From the NCBI GenBank assembly GCA_039183635.1, contig JBCDBL010000018.1:1-39150 (forward strand): a stretch of DNA of 39,150 bases, read 5' to 3'. Positions 1 through 9,316 of this stretch are shown one piece after another; within the stretch, counting starts at the first letter, position 1; every line of letters starts with the position of its first letter. This DNA comes from JBCDBL01 sp039183635 (lineage in GTDB: Bacteria; Pseudomonadota; Alphaproteobacteria; Caulobacterales; Parvularculaceae). Under the pieces are notes generated by a model that was given only the letters and a program-made list of their open reading frames with translations, ran no database searches and had not been told where the DNA came from. Position numbers and translations under genes: made by a program.

Positions 1-255
1 GCAAAATACAGGATTAAGCGTTGCACCAGGTGCTTGTGTTGCGAAAATACCTCTCACAGTTCTTAATTTTGGCGTGCGCAATTTTAATTCATAACCGCGA
101 TCTAAAAAATGCTAATAATTACAGCTATTTACAGAAATGCTCCCATGCCGTCAAAATGTTGCAGTGCAAAATTCTCGTGACACGGATGGGTTTTGATGAA
201 ATAGTTTTAATACAGCGCCATCTATTAAACGCCTTTTGATAAAGGGAGATCACGA

Positions 256-984
256 ATGAAAATGAAAAAACTCGCGCTTGCGCTAATGGCGGCAACGGGC
301 ATGGGGATGGCGAGTGCGGCGAACGCTGAATCAGAGCTCTCTATAAGTACGACTTGGGCCTATGAATCTGAATATATATTCCGCGGCGTTCAGTTCTCCG
401 ACCACAGCTTCCAACCGGATCTGTCAATTTCCTATGGCGGCGCTTACTTTGGGGTCTGGGGTGCGATTCCCCTCGCCGATAATGACGTAACCTATGCGGA
501 TGAAATAGACTATTACGGCGGCTACAGCTTCGACATCACCGAAACCGTGGCGGGGGACGTCGGTTTCACTTATTATACGTTCCCGGATTCCGGCAGCGGC
601 TTTTTTGACGACGACGTCAACACGTTTGAAATCTTCGCAGGCGTGTCCTTCGACGCACCGCTCGCCCCGTCCGCTTACATTTACTATGATTTCGATCTTG
701 AAGCGTTCACCGTCCAAGGCGATGCGGGATACTCCTTCCCCCTTGCCGAGAGCACAAGCCTCGATTTCGGCGGCTATGTCGGGTTCGTAACGCCGGATGA
801 GGGCGAAGACTACACCTATTACGGCGTTTCCGCCGATGTCAGCTATGCGTTTACAGACGACGCATCGGGCTCCATCGGCGTGCGCTGGGCCGGGGCCACG
901 GAAGACACGTTCTACGGCGACCCTGGAGTTTACGAAGAAGACAATTCCGTCTGGTTCGGCGTCAGCTTCGGCTCCGGCTTCTAA
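256..984 (+). CDS. TorF family putative porin (outer membrane beta-barrel)
   Basis: A 242-residue exported protein. The signal peptide covers about residues 1-24 (MKMKK, a hydrophobic core, then AANA before ESELS). The mature part is rich in Tyr, Phe, Gly and Asp in alternating beta-strand pattern (for example WAYESEYIFRGVQFSD) and ends in a C-terminal Phe (GVSFGSGF), the usual outer-membrane assembly signal. Pattern and length fit the TorF/TIGR02001 putative porin family, thought to form small outer-membrane barrels; the substrate is unknown. A clear ribosome-binding site (AAAGGGAGA) lies about 6 nt before the ATG. The 5' region (1-255) is AT-rich and holds an interrupted palindrome TTGCAGTGCAA at 159-169, a possible regulator site. 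The TAA stop is the first triplet of a repeat element, and a strong terminator follows at 1116-1149, so the gene is probably monocistronic. Confidence 0.88.
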   Translation: MKMKKLALALMAATGMGMASAANAESELSISTTWAYESEYIFRGVQFSDHSFQPDLSISYGGAYFGVWGAIPLADNDVTYADEIDYYGGYSFDITETVAGDVGFTYYTFPDSGSGFFDDDVNTFEIFAGVSFDAPLAPSAYIYYDFDLEAFTVQGDAGYSFPLAESTSLDFGGYVGFVTPDEGEDYTYYGVSADVSYAFTDDASGSIGVRWAGATEDTFYGDPGVYEEDNSVWFGVSFGSGF

Positions 985-1082
985 AGCGTTTCCAGGCGAG
1001 GCGCCTGCGGTTCAACCGCGGGAACGCGAAAAACAAAGCCTCATTGCGTCGTCTCGCATCAAGGTTCAGCGGCGACGCTTCG
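982..1082. repeat. Composite mosaic repeat (C module + degenerate B module)
   Basis: Begins TAAAGCGTTTCCAGG at the porin stop codon, carries GCGAAAAACAAAGCCT near 1026-1041, and continues with a 41-nt block (1042-1082) that aligns with the B palindromes at 11438-11478 and 21834-21874, though its outer edges have decayed. Same module order as the copy at 21772-21874. Confidence 0.7.
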
Positions 1083-1115
1083 ATGTCTATTCCTCCCAGG
1101 CATAGACGACGCCTT

Positions 1116-1149
1116 CCCCCTCGTCACCCTATCGGCGAGGGGGTTTTTT
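1116..1149 (+). terminator. Rho-independent terminator of the porin gene
   Basis: An 8-bp GC-rich stem (CCCCCTCG at 1116-1123 with CGAGGGGG at 1136-1143) is followed directly by six T residues (1144-1149). It lies about 130 nt after the porin stop and before the next gene. Confidence 0.85.
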
Positions 1150-1221
1150 GGTTCCGGTCATGCGCGCCCTGCGGCGATCCTGCGACTGGACGGGCGGCCG
1201 CCGGCGCGGCACAGTGCGTTC

Positions 1222-2487
1222 ATGCAGCAAAACGATATTTACGACGCCGCTGTGATCGGAGGCGGCTTGTCAGGTCTCACTGCGGCCGCCGCCTTGGCCC
1301 ATCGCGGCTTTTCCATCGTTGTCGCCGATCCGGCCCCGAAAGATGCGCTCCTGTCGGACGCCTATGACGGCCGGGTTACGGCGATCGCGTACGCCGGGGC
1401 GCGCATGTACCGTCGTCTGGGCGTATGGGACGACCTGGAAGCGCACGCGTCTCCGATCAACGACATCCTCGTCACCGACGGCCAGCGGGAGACCCGCTTC
1501 GACAAAGGCCGGGTTTCAGGGTTTCGACTGCATTTCGACCGTCAGGAAACGTCAGACGGCGCGCCGCTCGGCTGGATCGTCGAGAACCGGCATCTGCGGC
1601 GCGCCCTTTTCAAAGCCGCCGAGACGTCCGCGAACATACGCCTTATCTTTTCGGCCGGACGGCGGGCGAGTCGTTTCCTGTCCGACAGAGCCGAGGCTGA
1701 CCTTGAGAACGGAGAGACGCTGGCCGCACGACTGCTCGTCGCCGCCGACGGCCGCCGATCGGCCCTGCGCGAAGAGGCCGGGATTAAAAGCATCGGATGG
1801 TCTTACCCGCAGACCGGCATTGTCACCACGGTCGCGCACGAGGCGCCCCACAAAGGCGTCGCCCAGGAATATTTCCTGCCCTCAGGCCCGTTCGCAATTC
1901 TGCCGATGGCCGACGAGACGTCGGGGCGCGCCACAGTGCATCGATCCTCCCTGGTATGGACGGAGCGGACACGGCTGGCGTCGGCGCTGCTTGACCTTGA
2001 CGCAGCCGCCTTCAACCATCAGCTCAAGGAACGCTTCGGCCCCTATCTCGGCGCGGTGGAGGCCGCAGGGCCGCGCTGGTCCTACCCTTTAAGTCTTCAT
2101 ATCGCCCAGAGTTTCATCGCGCCGCGCCTCGCCCTTGTCGGCGACGCCGCCCACGGCATTCACCCCATCGCCGGCCAGGGCTTCAATCTCGGCCTGAAAG
2201 ACATCGCGGCCCTTACCGAAGTGCTTGGGCATGCCAGGCGCGTCGGCCTCGACATCGGGCATCTGTCGGTGCTGGAGCGCTATCAAAGGTGGCGGCGGTT
2301 CGATACGGCGAGCCTCGCCTTTGGAACGGATATTTTGAACCGTCTTTATTCGAACGATATTGCACCTGTGCGAGCCCTGCGCGATGTCGGCATGGCGCTG
2401 ACCGGCAAAATCGCGCCCTTGAGCCGCTTCTTCATGCGCCACGCGGGCGCCGATATCGGAGATTTGCCGGAGCTGATGAAGGCGTAA
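1222..2487 (+). CDS. FAD-dependent ubiquinone biosynthesis hydroxylase (UbiH/UbiF/COQ6 family)
   Basis: A 421-residue class A flavoprotein monooxygenase. The N-terminal Rossmann FAD site is AAVIGGGLSGLTAAAALA (about residues 9-26). The second FAD motif is LALVGDAAHGIHPIAGQGFN followed by LGLKD, the ubiH/COQ6 family signature. Enzymes of this family hydroxylate the benzoquinone ring of ubiquinone precursors using O2 and NAD(P)H. Alphaproteobacteria often use one or two broad-specificity members (UbiL/UbiM/UbiH-like), so the ring position cannot be assigned from sequence alone. The length matches the family (about 390-420). The ATG at 1222 gives a normal distance to the FAD motif. It stands alone between the porin terminator and a convergent gene whose stop lies only 6 nt away. 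Confidence 0.87.
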   Translation: MQQNDIYDAAVIGGGLSGLTAAAALAHRGFSIVVADPAPKDALLSDAYDGRVTAIAYAGARMYRRLGVWDDLEAHASPINDILVTDGQRETRFDKGRVSGFRLHFDRQETSDGAPLGWIVENRHLRRALFKAAETSANIRLIFSAGRRASRFLSDRAEADLENGETLAARLLVAADGRRSALREEAGIKSIGWSYPQTGIVTTVAHEAPHKGVAQEYFLPSGPFAILPMADETSGRATVHRSSLVWTERTRLASALLDLDAAAFNHQLKERFGPYLGAVEAAGPRWSYPLSLHIAQSFIAPRLALVGDAAHGIHPIAGQGFNLGLKDIAALTEVLGHARRVGLDIGHLSVLERYQRWRRFDTASLAFGTDILNRLYSNDIAPVRALRDVGMALTGKIAPLSRFFMRHAGADIGDLPELMKA

Positions 2488-2493
2488 AGCCTC

Positions 2494-3039
2494 TTAAACA
2501 GATTTGCGGCGTACAAACCGATAAACGATGAAGCCGCCCAAAACCACAGTCACAGCGAAAGATGCTGCTAAAACATACTCCGCTGTTGAAAGAAACAAAA
2601 AAACTGCAGGCGATCCGTAAACGTCGCTCGCCAAGTCCGGGTCTTCAATTTCAGCAGGGAAAAATATACGGCGCGCCATTGGGATAAAAAGCGGCCAAAA
2701 ATAAAAGTTTGCACCGCCGAAGGACATCCAAAAGCCAAATCTGGCGCTTCGCAGCAACGCCGCGGCGCCCAAAATCAACAACAATAAAGGCGTTATCCAG
2801 ACCGATACGTAATAACTGTCGGACGCAAGAGTAATTGTAAACGAGGCGACCGAAAGCAGGATAACAGTCGCAACAGAAACGAAAAATGAAATCTTATAAG
2901 CCACAAGACCGGACGAACCGGCGCCTGGAACCGTTTGGGTCCGATGCGATTCGGCAGAACCGTCGTAACCGGCTCTCAGTCTTTGTTTCGGCGGCTTGCG
3001 GACAGCGAGCCGGCGGATCGCTTCGCCGGCGCCCCGCAT
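2494..3039 (-). CDS. Hypothetical four-helix membrane protein
   Basis: A 181-residue protein I do not recognise. It has a basic, presumably cytoplasmic N-terminus (about 45 residues) and four hydrophobic stretches near residues 46-70, 78-98, 103-122 and 150-173, ending in a positive tail (YRFVRRKSV). The ATG overlaps the dapB stop by one base (TAATG), so translation is probably coupled to dapB. A GTG near 2904 would remove the hydrophilic N-terminus and is a possible alternative start. Its codons after about 2900 are noticeably more AT-rich than those of dapB, suggesting a lineage-specific or acquired gene. No function is proposed. Confidence 0.6.
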   Translation of the reverse strand: MRGAGEAIRRLAVRKPPKQRLRAGYDGSAESHRTQTVPGAGSSGLVAYKISFFVSVATVILLSVASFTITLASDSYYVSVWITPLLLLILGAAALLRSARFGFWMSFGGANFYFWPLFIPMARRIFFPAEIEDPDLASDVYGSPAVFLFLSTAEYVLAASFAVTVVLGGFIVYRFVRRKSV

Positions 3040-3845
3040 TAGCCCAGCCCTAAAACGTCTCGCATGGAATAAAGCCCCGGCGTCTTACCCTTGGCCCATT
3101 TCGCCGCCGCAACGGCGCCTTTGGCGAACAGGGACCGGTCGAGAGCGGAATGCTTTAAAGCCAGAACCTCTGTATCCGATGCAAATAGAACCGAATGCTC
3201 CCCGACGACGCCGCCGCCGCGCAGCGTTGCAAAGCCAATGTCGCCGCTTTGGCGCGCGCCGGTGATTCCGTCCCGGCTGCGGACAGATCTTGACGCCAAA
3301 TCAATGTCACGGCCCCTGGCGGCCGCCTCGCCCAGCAAAAGAGCCGTGCCCGACGGCGCATCCACCTTATGACGGTGGTGCATTTCGGCGATTTCAATAT
3401 CGAAATCCTCGCCCAAAGCCGCCGCCGCCCGCTCGACAAGCGCAGAAAGTAAATTGACGCCCAAGGACATATTGCCGGATTTCACGATGACGGTTTTCTC
3501 CGCCGCCGCCGCGATCGCCGCTTCGTCTTCTTCAGACAACCCCGTCGTGCCGACGATAAACGCCGTTCCCGTCGCCGCGCACGCTGTAGCGTTTTTCACC
3601 GACGCCGCCGGCGCGGTGAAATCGATCATGGCGTCCGCAGGACCAACCTCTTCCGCTGATCCCATAACACAAAGCCCGAGACCGTCGACGCCGATGAGCG
3701 CACCAAGATCACGCCCTTTCTCAGCGCACTCTGCCCGATCGAAGCCGCCGGCAAGGCGCGTCCCGCCCGTTTCATGAACCGCGGACAACACAGCACGGCC
3801 CATACGGCCGGAACACCCCGCGACGATGATGGAGGTAGCAGTCAT
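3039..3845 (-). CDS. dapB: 4-hydroxy-tetrahydrodipicolinate reductase
   Basis: A 268-residue protein for the NAD(P)H-dependent reduction step of the diaminopimelate/lysine pathway, needed for peptidoglycan and lysine synthesis. The N-terminal nucleotide-binding motif is VAGCSGRMGRAV (about residues 8-19). The DapB signature EIAEMHHRHKVDAPSGTA near residues 152-169 holds the catalytic His and Lys. The length is typical. The ribosome-binding AAGG overlaps the stop codon of the preceding small membrane gene (TAAGG, 8-nt gap), so dapB is probably translated from a message that also carries the Panacea module. In many alphaproteobacteria dapB follows dnaJ directly; here two low-GC genes separate them. 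The downstream membrane gene overlaps by one base. Confidence 0.95.
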   Translation of the reverse strand: MTATSIIVAGCSGRMGRAVLSAVHETGGTRLAGGFDRAECAEKGRDLGALIGVDGLGLCVMGSAEEVGPADAMIDFTAPAASVKNATACAATGTAFIVGTTGLSEEDEAAIAAAAEKTVIVKSGNMSLGVNLLSALVERAAAALGEDFDIEIAEMHHRHKVDAPSGTALLLGEAAARGRDIDLASRSVRSRDGITGARQSGDIGFATLRGGGVVGEHSVLFASDTEVLALKHSALDRSLFAKGAVAAAKWAKGKTPGLYSMRDVLGLG

Positions 3846-3853
3846 TTCAAACC

Positions 3854-4228
3854 TTAGAAATATTTACGGCCAAATGCAGACACTAAAGCCGTTATCACGA
3901 CGCCAAAAAGGATACTCTCCAAACGATCTATTTGTACATCTTCCAAATATCTCCATTCAGATGGGGCCAGCAAATGCCATGTCCATATTACAACAGCGAC
4001 AACCCCAATCGACCAAGCCAACCAGACACCAAGGAGAGAAGCATGCCCAATATGGTTGCGGATTTTCTCCCTACGGTAATGCTCGCTTTGTTGCGCATCA
4101 TTTGTCAGATCAGGCAACTGTTGCTGTTCGCCAACCGCAGCTTCCTCTAATTCGGCGCGATTATCTGGGTTTTCCTTCCCCGCCTCTTTTTGTGCAGACG
4201 GTCCCTTCACGCGCCGAAATTCAGGCAT
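3854..4228 (-). CDS. Small one-helix membrane protein, candidate toxin partner of the Panacea protein
   Basis: A 124-residue protein. Residues 1-60 are hydrophilic and charged (many E, K, Q). Residues about 64-86 form one strong transmembrane helix (LLGVWLAWSIGVVAVVIWTW), followed by HLLAPSEWRYLEDVQIDRLE and a second weaker hydrophobic segment (ILFGVVITALVSAF) before a basic end (GRKYF). The HLLAPxxWRYL...Q..RL...LF pattern resembles small accessory membrane proteins seen near phage and mobile genes, from memory only. It starts one base after the stop of the Panacea gene (TAG-C-ATG), the order antitoxin then toxin used by SocAB and PanAT systems. Known Panacea partners include membrane-acting toxins. 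Toxicity is inference. Low GC compared with its neighbours suggests acquisition. Confidence 0.62.
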   Translation of the reverse strand: MPEFRRVKGPSAQKEAGKENPDNRAELEEAAVGEQQQLPDLTNDAQQSEHYRREKIRNHIGHASLLGVWLAWSIGVVAVVIWTWHLLAPSEWRYLEDVQIDRLESILFGVVITALVSAFGRKYF

Positions 4229-4229
4229 G

Positions 4230-4694
4230 CTAACCTTTGCTTTCAGCTAATTCTTCAAAGTGAGCCTGAATAACATCTTGGGGAATGACAACATTTTTTC
4301 CATAGCGCTTCCAAGTTAAATCCCAAGGCGTATCCTTTTGATGCGTTAAACTTGAAAGCTCCACCCCGTTCAAATGGCCATAGAGCTTGACAACCTGCTT
4401 AATTGTATCGCCATCTTCTGTAAGATCGCCTATATTATCAGTATACCCACTAATTGAATCTTCAACTGCGTCACGCCCATATTTTTTTACTGCATTGTAT
4501 ATACGACGAATGACAGGGCCATATTGCCATGCTTCGATATCATCCATGATAAGCGGACGTCTGTATAATCCCAGCATCCAGCCATGGGCGATATACGCCA
4601 ACTTAATAATCTGCATCGGGGTGAACTTTACGCCATGAATATCCTGCCCTAGACGCCAAATCTTGTTCGCAACAATTCGGGAATCATAAGACAT
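4230..4694 (-). CDS. Panacea-domain (SocA/DUF4065-type) protein, probable antitoxin
   Basis: A 154-residue protein matching the Panacea/DUF4065 fold: VANKIWRLGQ, then MQIIKLAYIAHGWMLGLYRR and the hallmark IEAWQYGPVIRRIYNAVKKY (about residues 52-71), with a late W (PWDLTWKRYG). The domain is known from Caulobacter SocA, a proteolytic adaptor that hands the toxin SocB to ClpXP, and from PanA antitoxins that neutralise varied toxins. It is first of a two-gene unit with its partner starting one base after its stop. It has a ribosome-binding GGAG upstream and its own promoter-like sequence at 4747-4774, just after dnaJ. The region is clearly AT-richer than dnaJ and dapB, consistent with insertion of a mobile module into a housekeeping operon. 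Confidence 0.8.
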   Translation of the reverse strand: MSYDSRIVANKIWRLGQDIHGVKFTPMQIIKLAYIAHGWMLGLYRRPLIMDDIEAWQYGPVIRRIYNAVKKYGRDAVEDSISGYTDNIGDLTEDGDTIKQVVKLYGHLNGVELSSLTHQKDTPWDLTWKRYGKNVVIPQDVIQAHFEELAESKG

Positions 4695-4746
4695 CGCACT
4701 TCTTCTCCACGGCGTGCGGATTAAAACTAATCATATTCATGCTTAC

Positions 4747-4774
4747 AATATAGTGAACAAAAGGAGAATATCAA
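4747..4774 (-). promoter_or_regulatory. Putative sigma-70-type promoter of the Panacea module
   Basis: Reading the minus strand, a -35 TTGATA (4774-4769) and a -10 TATATT (4752-4747) are separated by 16 nt. They lie between the dnaJ stop and the Panacea gene start, with a leader of about 45 nt. The match is close to the consensus and would let the module, and dapB behind it, be transcribed apart from dnaKJ. Confidence 0.5.
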
Positions 4775-4783
4775 GCTTTGGCT

Positions 4784-5923
4784 TCAGTGCCCTTCAGTCA
4801 CGTTATCCCAGAACGTCCTGGCGCGGTCGAAAAAACCTTTCGATTGGGGGCACGCTTCTTCCCCGCCCTCCTCGGCGAACTCCTTAAGCAGTTCCTTTTG
4901 CCGGCCGGTGAGCTTGATCGGCGTTTCCACCTGAAGCTCCACATAAAGATCGCCTCTTGCTTCGGAGCGCAGCACGCTCATCCCCTTGCCGCGCATTCGG
5001 AAGCGTTTGCCCGTCTGGACGCCTTCAGGGATCTTGATGGACACTTTGCCGCCGTCGATGGTCGGCGCTTCGATGTCGCAGCCGAGGGCCGCCCGCACCA
5101 TGGAGACAGGCACGACGCAGTAAAGATCAGGCCCGTCCCGTTCGAACAGATCATGCTCGGCGACGGAGATGAAGATATAAAGGTCTCCCGCCGGACCGCC
5201 CCGGGCGCCGGCGTCGCCTTCGCCGGACAAGCGGATGCGGGTGCCGTCTTCGACGCCCGGCGGGACGTCTACGGACAAAGTGCGGTCCTGCTGCACACGG
5301 CCCGCGCCGTCGCAGACCTCGCACGGGTCCTGAATGACACGGCCCTGGCCGCCGCAGGTTGGGCACGTGCGTTCAATCGTGAAGAAACCTTGCGTCGCCC
5401 GCACCTTGCCCGCGCCGTTACAAGTCGGACAGGCGACAGGCTGCGTGTCCGGTTTCGCGCCTGTACCCGTACAGGTCTCGCAAGCCACAGAGCCCGGCGC
5501 CTCAATGGTCGCCTTTTTGCCCGCGAACGCCTCTTCAAGGCTGATGTCGAGATTGTAGCGTAAGTCCGCCCCACGCCCTGCACCACGACCGCGGCCGCCC
5601 CGGGCGCCCATAAACTCCCCAAACAGATCGTCAAATACGTCGGCGAAGCTGGAACCGGCGAAGCCTTGCGCAAAACCGTTTGCGCCGCCCCCGCCGTTTT
5701 CAAAGGCGGCGTGGCCGTACCGGTCATAGGCCGCACGGCGCTGATCGTCTTTCAAGACCTCATAGGCCTCGTTCAATTCTTTGAATTTTTGCTCCGCAGC
5801 GGCGTCACCTGGATTGCGGTCCGGGTGATATTTCATCGCCGCCTTGCGAAAGGCGGACTTCACCGCCGCAGCGTCGGCGTCTCGTGCGACGCCCAAAAGC
5901 TCGTAATAATCCGCTTTCGACAT
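4784..5923 (-). CDS. dnaJ: Chaperone protein DnaJ (Hsp40)
   Basis: A 379-residue type I Hsp40 co-chaperone that delivers unfolded clients to DnaK and stimulates its ATPase. The J domain occupies about residues 1-70 with the HPD motif at 33-35. A Gly/Phe-rich linker with FAQGFAGSSFADVFDDLFGE follows. The zinc region has four CxxCxGxG repeats (CETCTGTG, CPTCNGAG, CPTCGGQG, CEVCDGAG), then the C-terminal substrate-binding beta domains. The length is usual. It follows dnaK on the minus strand after 120 nt that contain a stable hairpin (5996-6022), which may set the DnaK to DnaJ ratio. Heat-shock control is expected from dnaK. Confidence 0.97.
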   Translation of the reverse strand: MSKADYYELLGVARDADAAAVKSAFRKAAMKYHPDRNPGDAAAEQKFKELNEAYEVLKDDQRRAAYDRYGHAAFENGGGGANGFAQGFAGSSFADVFDDLFGEFMGARGGRGRGAGRGADLRYNLDISLEEAFAGKKATIEAPGSVACETCTGTGAKPDTQPVACPTCNGAGKVRATQGFFTIERTCPTCGGQGRVIQDPCEVCDGAGRVQQDRTLSVDVPPGVEDGTRIRLSGEGDAGARGGPAGDLYIFISVAEHDLFERDGPDLYCVVPVSMVRAALGCDIEAPTIDGGKVSIKIPEGVQTGKRFRMRGKGMSVLRSEARGDLYVELQVETPIKLTGRQKELLKEFAEEGGEEACPQSKGFFDRARTFWDNVTEGH

Positions 5924-5995
5924 AGGCCTTTTTTCGCCCTTATGCGTTGGCGCCCCCGGCGAACACGCTTTTACAAAACGCCGGCATCAAACTCG

Positions 5996-6022
5996 AAGGG
6001 GCGGATGATCGTTCCGCCCCTT
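5996..6022 (-). promoter_or_regulatory. Intercistronic hairpin between dnaK and dnaJ
   Basis: A perfect 10-bp stem (AAGGGGCGGA at 5996-6005 with TCCGCCCCTT at 6013-6022) and a 7-nt loop lie about 20 nt after the dnaK stop. No T-tract follows on the minus strand, so it is more likely an RNA stabiliser or processing element, or a partial attenuator, than a full terminator. Confidence 0.5.
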
Positions 6023-6043
6023 TAAGCAATGCCTGACAGAAGT

Positions 6044-7963
<1,920 letters not shown>

Positions 7964-8112
7964 CCGGTTTCTCCTAACTTTCAGCAGGCCGCCATTATTT
8001 CTGGCCCCATGAGCCGCAAAAGCGGCTTAATTCCGAGCGCCCGAAGCGACGGCCCCTTTACCAATAAGTTTCCGTATTTTTGCTTTGTGAGCGCGCTCTT
8101 GCGCCCACCGGG

Positions 8113-8140
8113 ATATAGGCGCCTCGCCCGCTCCCCGCAA
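8113..8140 (-). promoter_or_regulatory. Putative sigma-32 (RpoH) promoter of dnaK
   Basis: On the minus strand, CCTATAT (8119-8113) matches the -10 form used by alphaproteobacterial RpoH promoters. TTGCGG (8140-8135) stands 15 nt upstream as a weak -35. It lies about 150 nt before the dnaK start. No CIRCE (HrcA) repeat is seen in the gap. Moderate match only. Confidence 0.35.
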
Positions 8141-8198
8141 CCTGCTTCAGTGGTTATTGACCGAAATACCGCAGCCGCCGGCGCACAGAAACGCGAGT

Positions 8199-8219
8199 TA
8201 TTAAGAATCGATCTTAATA
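8199..8219. promoter_or_regulatory. Operator-like palindrome in the dnaK / lipoprotein divergent region
   Basis: A perfect inverted repeat, TATTAAGA (8199-8206), spacer ATCGA, TCTTAATA (8212-8219), stands in a 378-nt GC-rich divergent intergenic region about 120 nt before the lipoprotein start. Size and symmetry fit a dimeric regulator site. The remaining sequence of this gap (7964-8341) shows only the dnaK promoter candidate and the two ribosome-binding sites. Confidence 0.4.
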
Positions 8220-8341
8220 GCCGGCGCTTTTTTAGAAGGTCACGCATATATTCGTTGCATTCATGGCGAAAAGTGATTTTTTAGCGTCCGTCGCCCAGGG
8301 CTCCAATTTCATTAACCATGTTTGTGTAAGAGAGCGATATT

Positions 8342-9262
8342 ATGTTGACTCGTGCTTCCATCATCGCTCTGTCCATGGCGCTCGCCGCGTGCGGGGGCGG
8401 CGGCGGAAGCGGCGGCTCCGATTTTACACCGACGCCGGCGCCAACGCCCACGAATGACTCGCTTGCCGATTTGGATACGACGGAAACATTTCCGATCGCC
8501 GCGGCCGGCGTAACAGTGTCCGTTATTCCAAACACGACACCGACGGAAACGGTTCTGATCAGCGAAGGCCAGACAGGTTTCAACGGCGGCGGAAGCGTGC
8601 GCTACGACGCCGCCGCAGATTCTTTCACGTTCACCCCGCCGACAAGCCTGACCGGCGAGACCATAACAGTAGGACCGGGCGACTTTACCAGCGAAGACAA
8701 TATTTATTTCAACTACGCCCAAGACGGCGTTACGGTGAAAATCGTAAAGCCCGACAATACCTTTCAAGCGGTGAGCTATACCTCATTCGGCATCTGGGCG
8801 AGTACGGACAATTCACAAAATAGCCTGACGGTCAATTACGCCTTGTTCGGCGTTGAAACCGTCCTCGGCGACATGCCCCAAACGGGAAGCGCAAACTATA
8901 ACGGTTTTGCGGTCGGCTCCCTGTCCACCGACGACAGCGGGGAGTCGTTCTTTAATCTTGTAGGCCAAGCGAATTTTACGGCGAACTTCAGCGCTGCGTC
9001 CCTTACAGGCCGCATGGAGCTTGTTCAGCAAGATTCCTCGGGAACCCTCCTGCCCTGGCAAATCGTCGATATGACCGCTTCCATCGCGAGCGGCGGCAAC
9101 ACGTTTTCCGGAACGACGGCAGGCGTCGACGATACGAGTTTGACCGGGGCCGTAAACGGCGCGTTTTTCGGGCCCGCCGCGGGGGAGCTTGGCGGAACCT
9201 TCGATTTGTCGAACGGCAGCGATTTCGCCGTCGGCGCGTTCGTTGGCGCTCAGACGAACTAA
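8342..9262 (+). CDS. TbpB-like (transferrin-binding-protein-like) surface lipoprotein
   Basis: A 306-residue lipoprotein. The signal peptide ends in a lipobox (MALAAC, Cys about residue 17), followed by a flexible GGGGGSGGS and TPTPAPTPT linker. The C-terminal half ends in GAVNGAFFGPAAGELGGTFD and LSNGSDFAVGAFVGAQ, the closing pattern of the beta-barrel domain shared by TbpB, factor-H-binding protein and related solute-binding lipoproteins. Family members sit on the outer membrane and bind host proteins or small ligands such as heme or iron carriers; the ligand here is unknown, and no Slam translocator or TonB receptor is adjacent. AAGAGAG lies about 7 nt before the ATG. A palindrome upstream (8199-8219) may regulate it. 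Confidence 0.75.
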   Translation: MLTRASIIALSMALAACGGGGGSGGSDFTPTPAPTPTNDSLADLDTTETFPIAAAGVTVSVIPNTTPTETVLISEGQTGFNGGGSVRYDAAADSFTFTPPTSLTGETITVGPGDFTSEDNIYFNYAQDGVTVKIVKPDNTFQAVSYTSFGIWASTDNSQNSLTVNYALFGVETVLGDMPQTGSANYNGFAVGSLSTDDSGESFFNLVGQANFTANFSAASLTGRMELVQQDSSGTLLPWQIVDMTASIASGGNTFSGTTAGVDDTSLTGAVNGAFFGPAAGELGGTFDLSNGSDFAVGAFVGAQTN

Positions 9263-9275
9263 AACACAGTTGTTC

Positions 9276-9316
9276 TAAAGCGGCTTGCCTTTGTCGTTTG
9301 TCGACAAATGGCTCTA
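9276..9316. repeat. B-module palindromic repeat
   Basis: A 41-nt element opening TAAAGCGGC and closing GCTCTA, the same length and edges as the other B modules in the window. It fills the gap between the convergent lipoprotein and nucleotidase genes. Its right edge is the TAG stop codon of the nucleotidase gene. Confidence 0.6.

Noticed and set aside
21..239. Open frame of 72 codons before the porin
   Set aside because: AT-rich leader, no ribosome site, no recognisable protein pattern; more likely the porin regulatory region.
4778..5563. Long plus-strand frame opposite dnaJ
   Set aside because: Antisense shadow of a certain gene in GC-rich DNA; the zinc repeats of DnaJ explain its length.
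7964..8341. CIRCE element for HrcA control of dnaK
   Set aside because: No TTAGCACTC-N9-GAGTGCTAA-type repeat is present in the gap.
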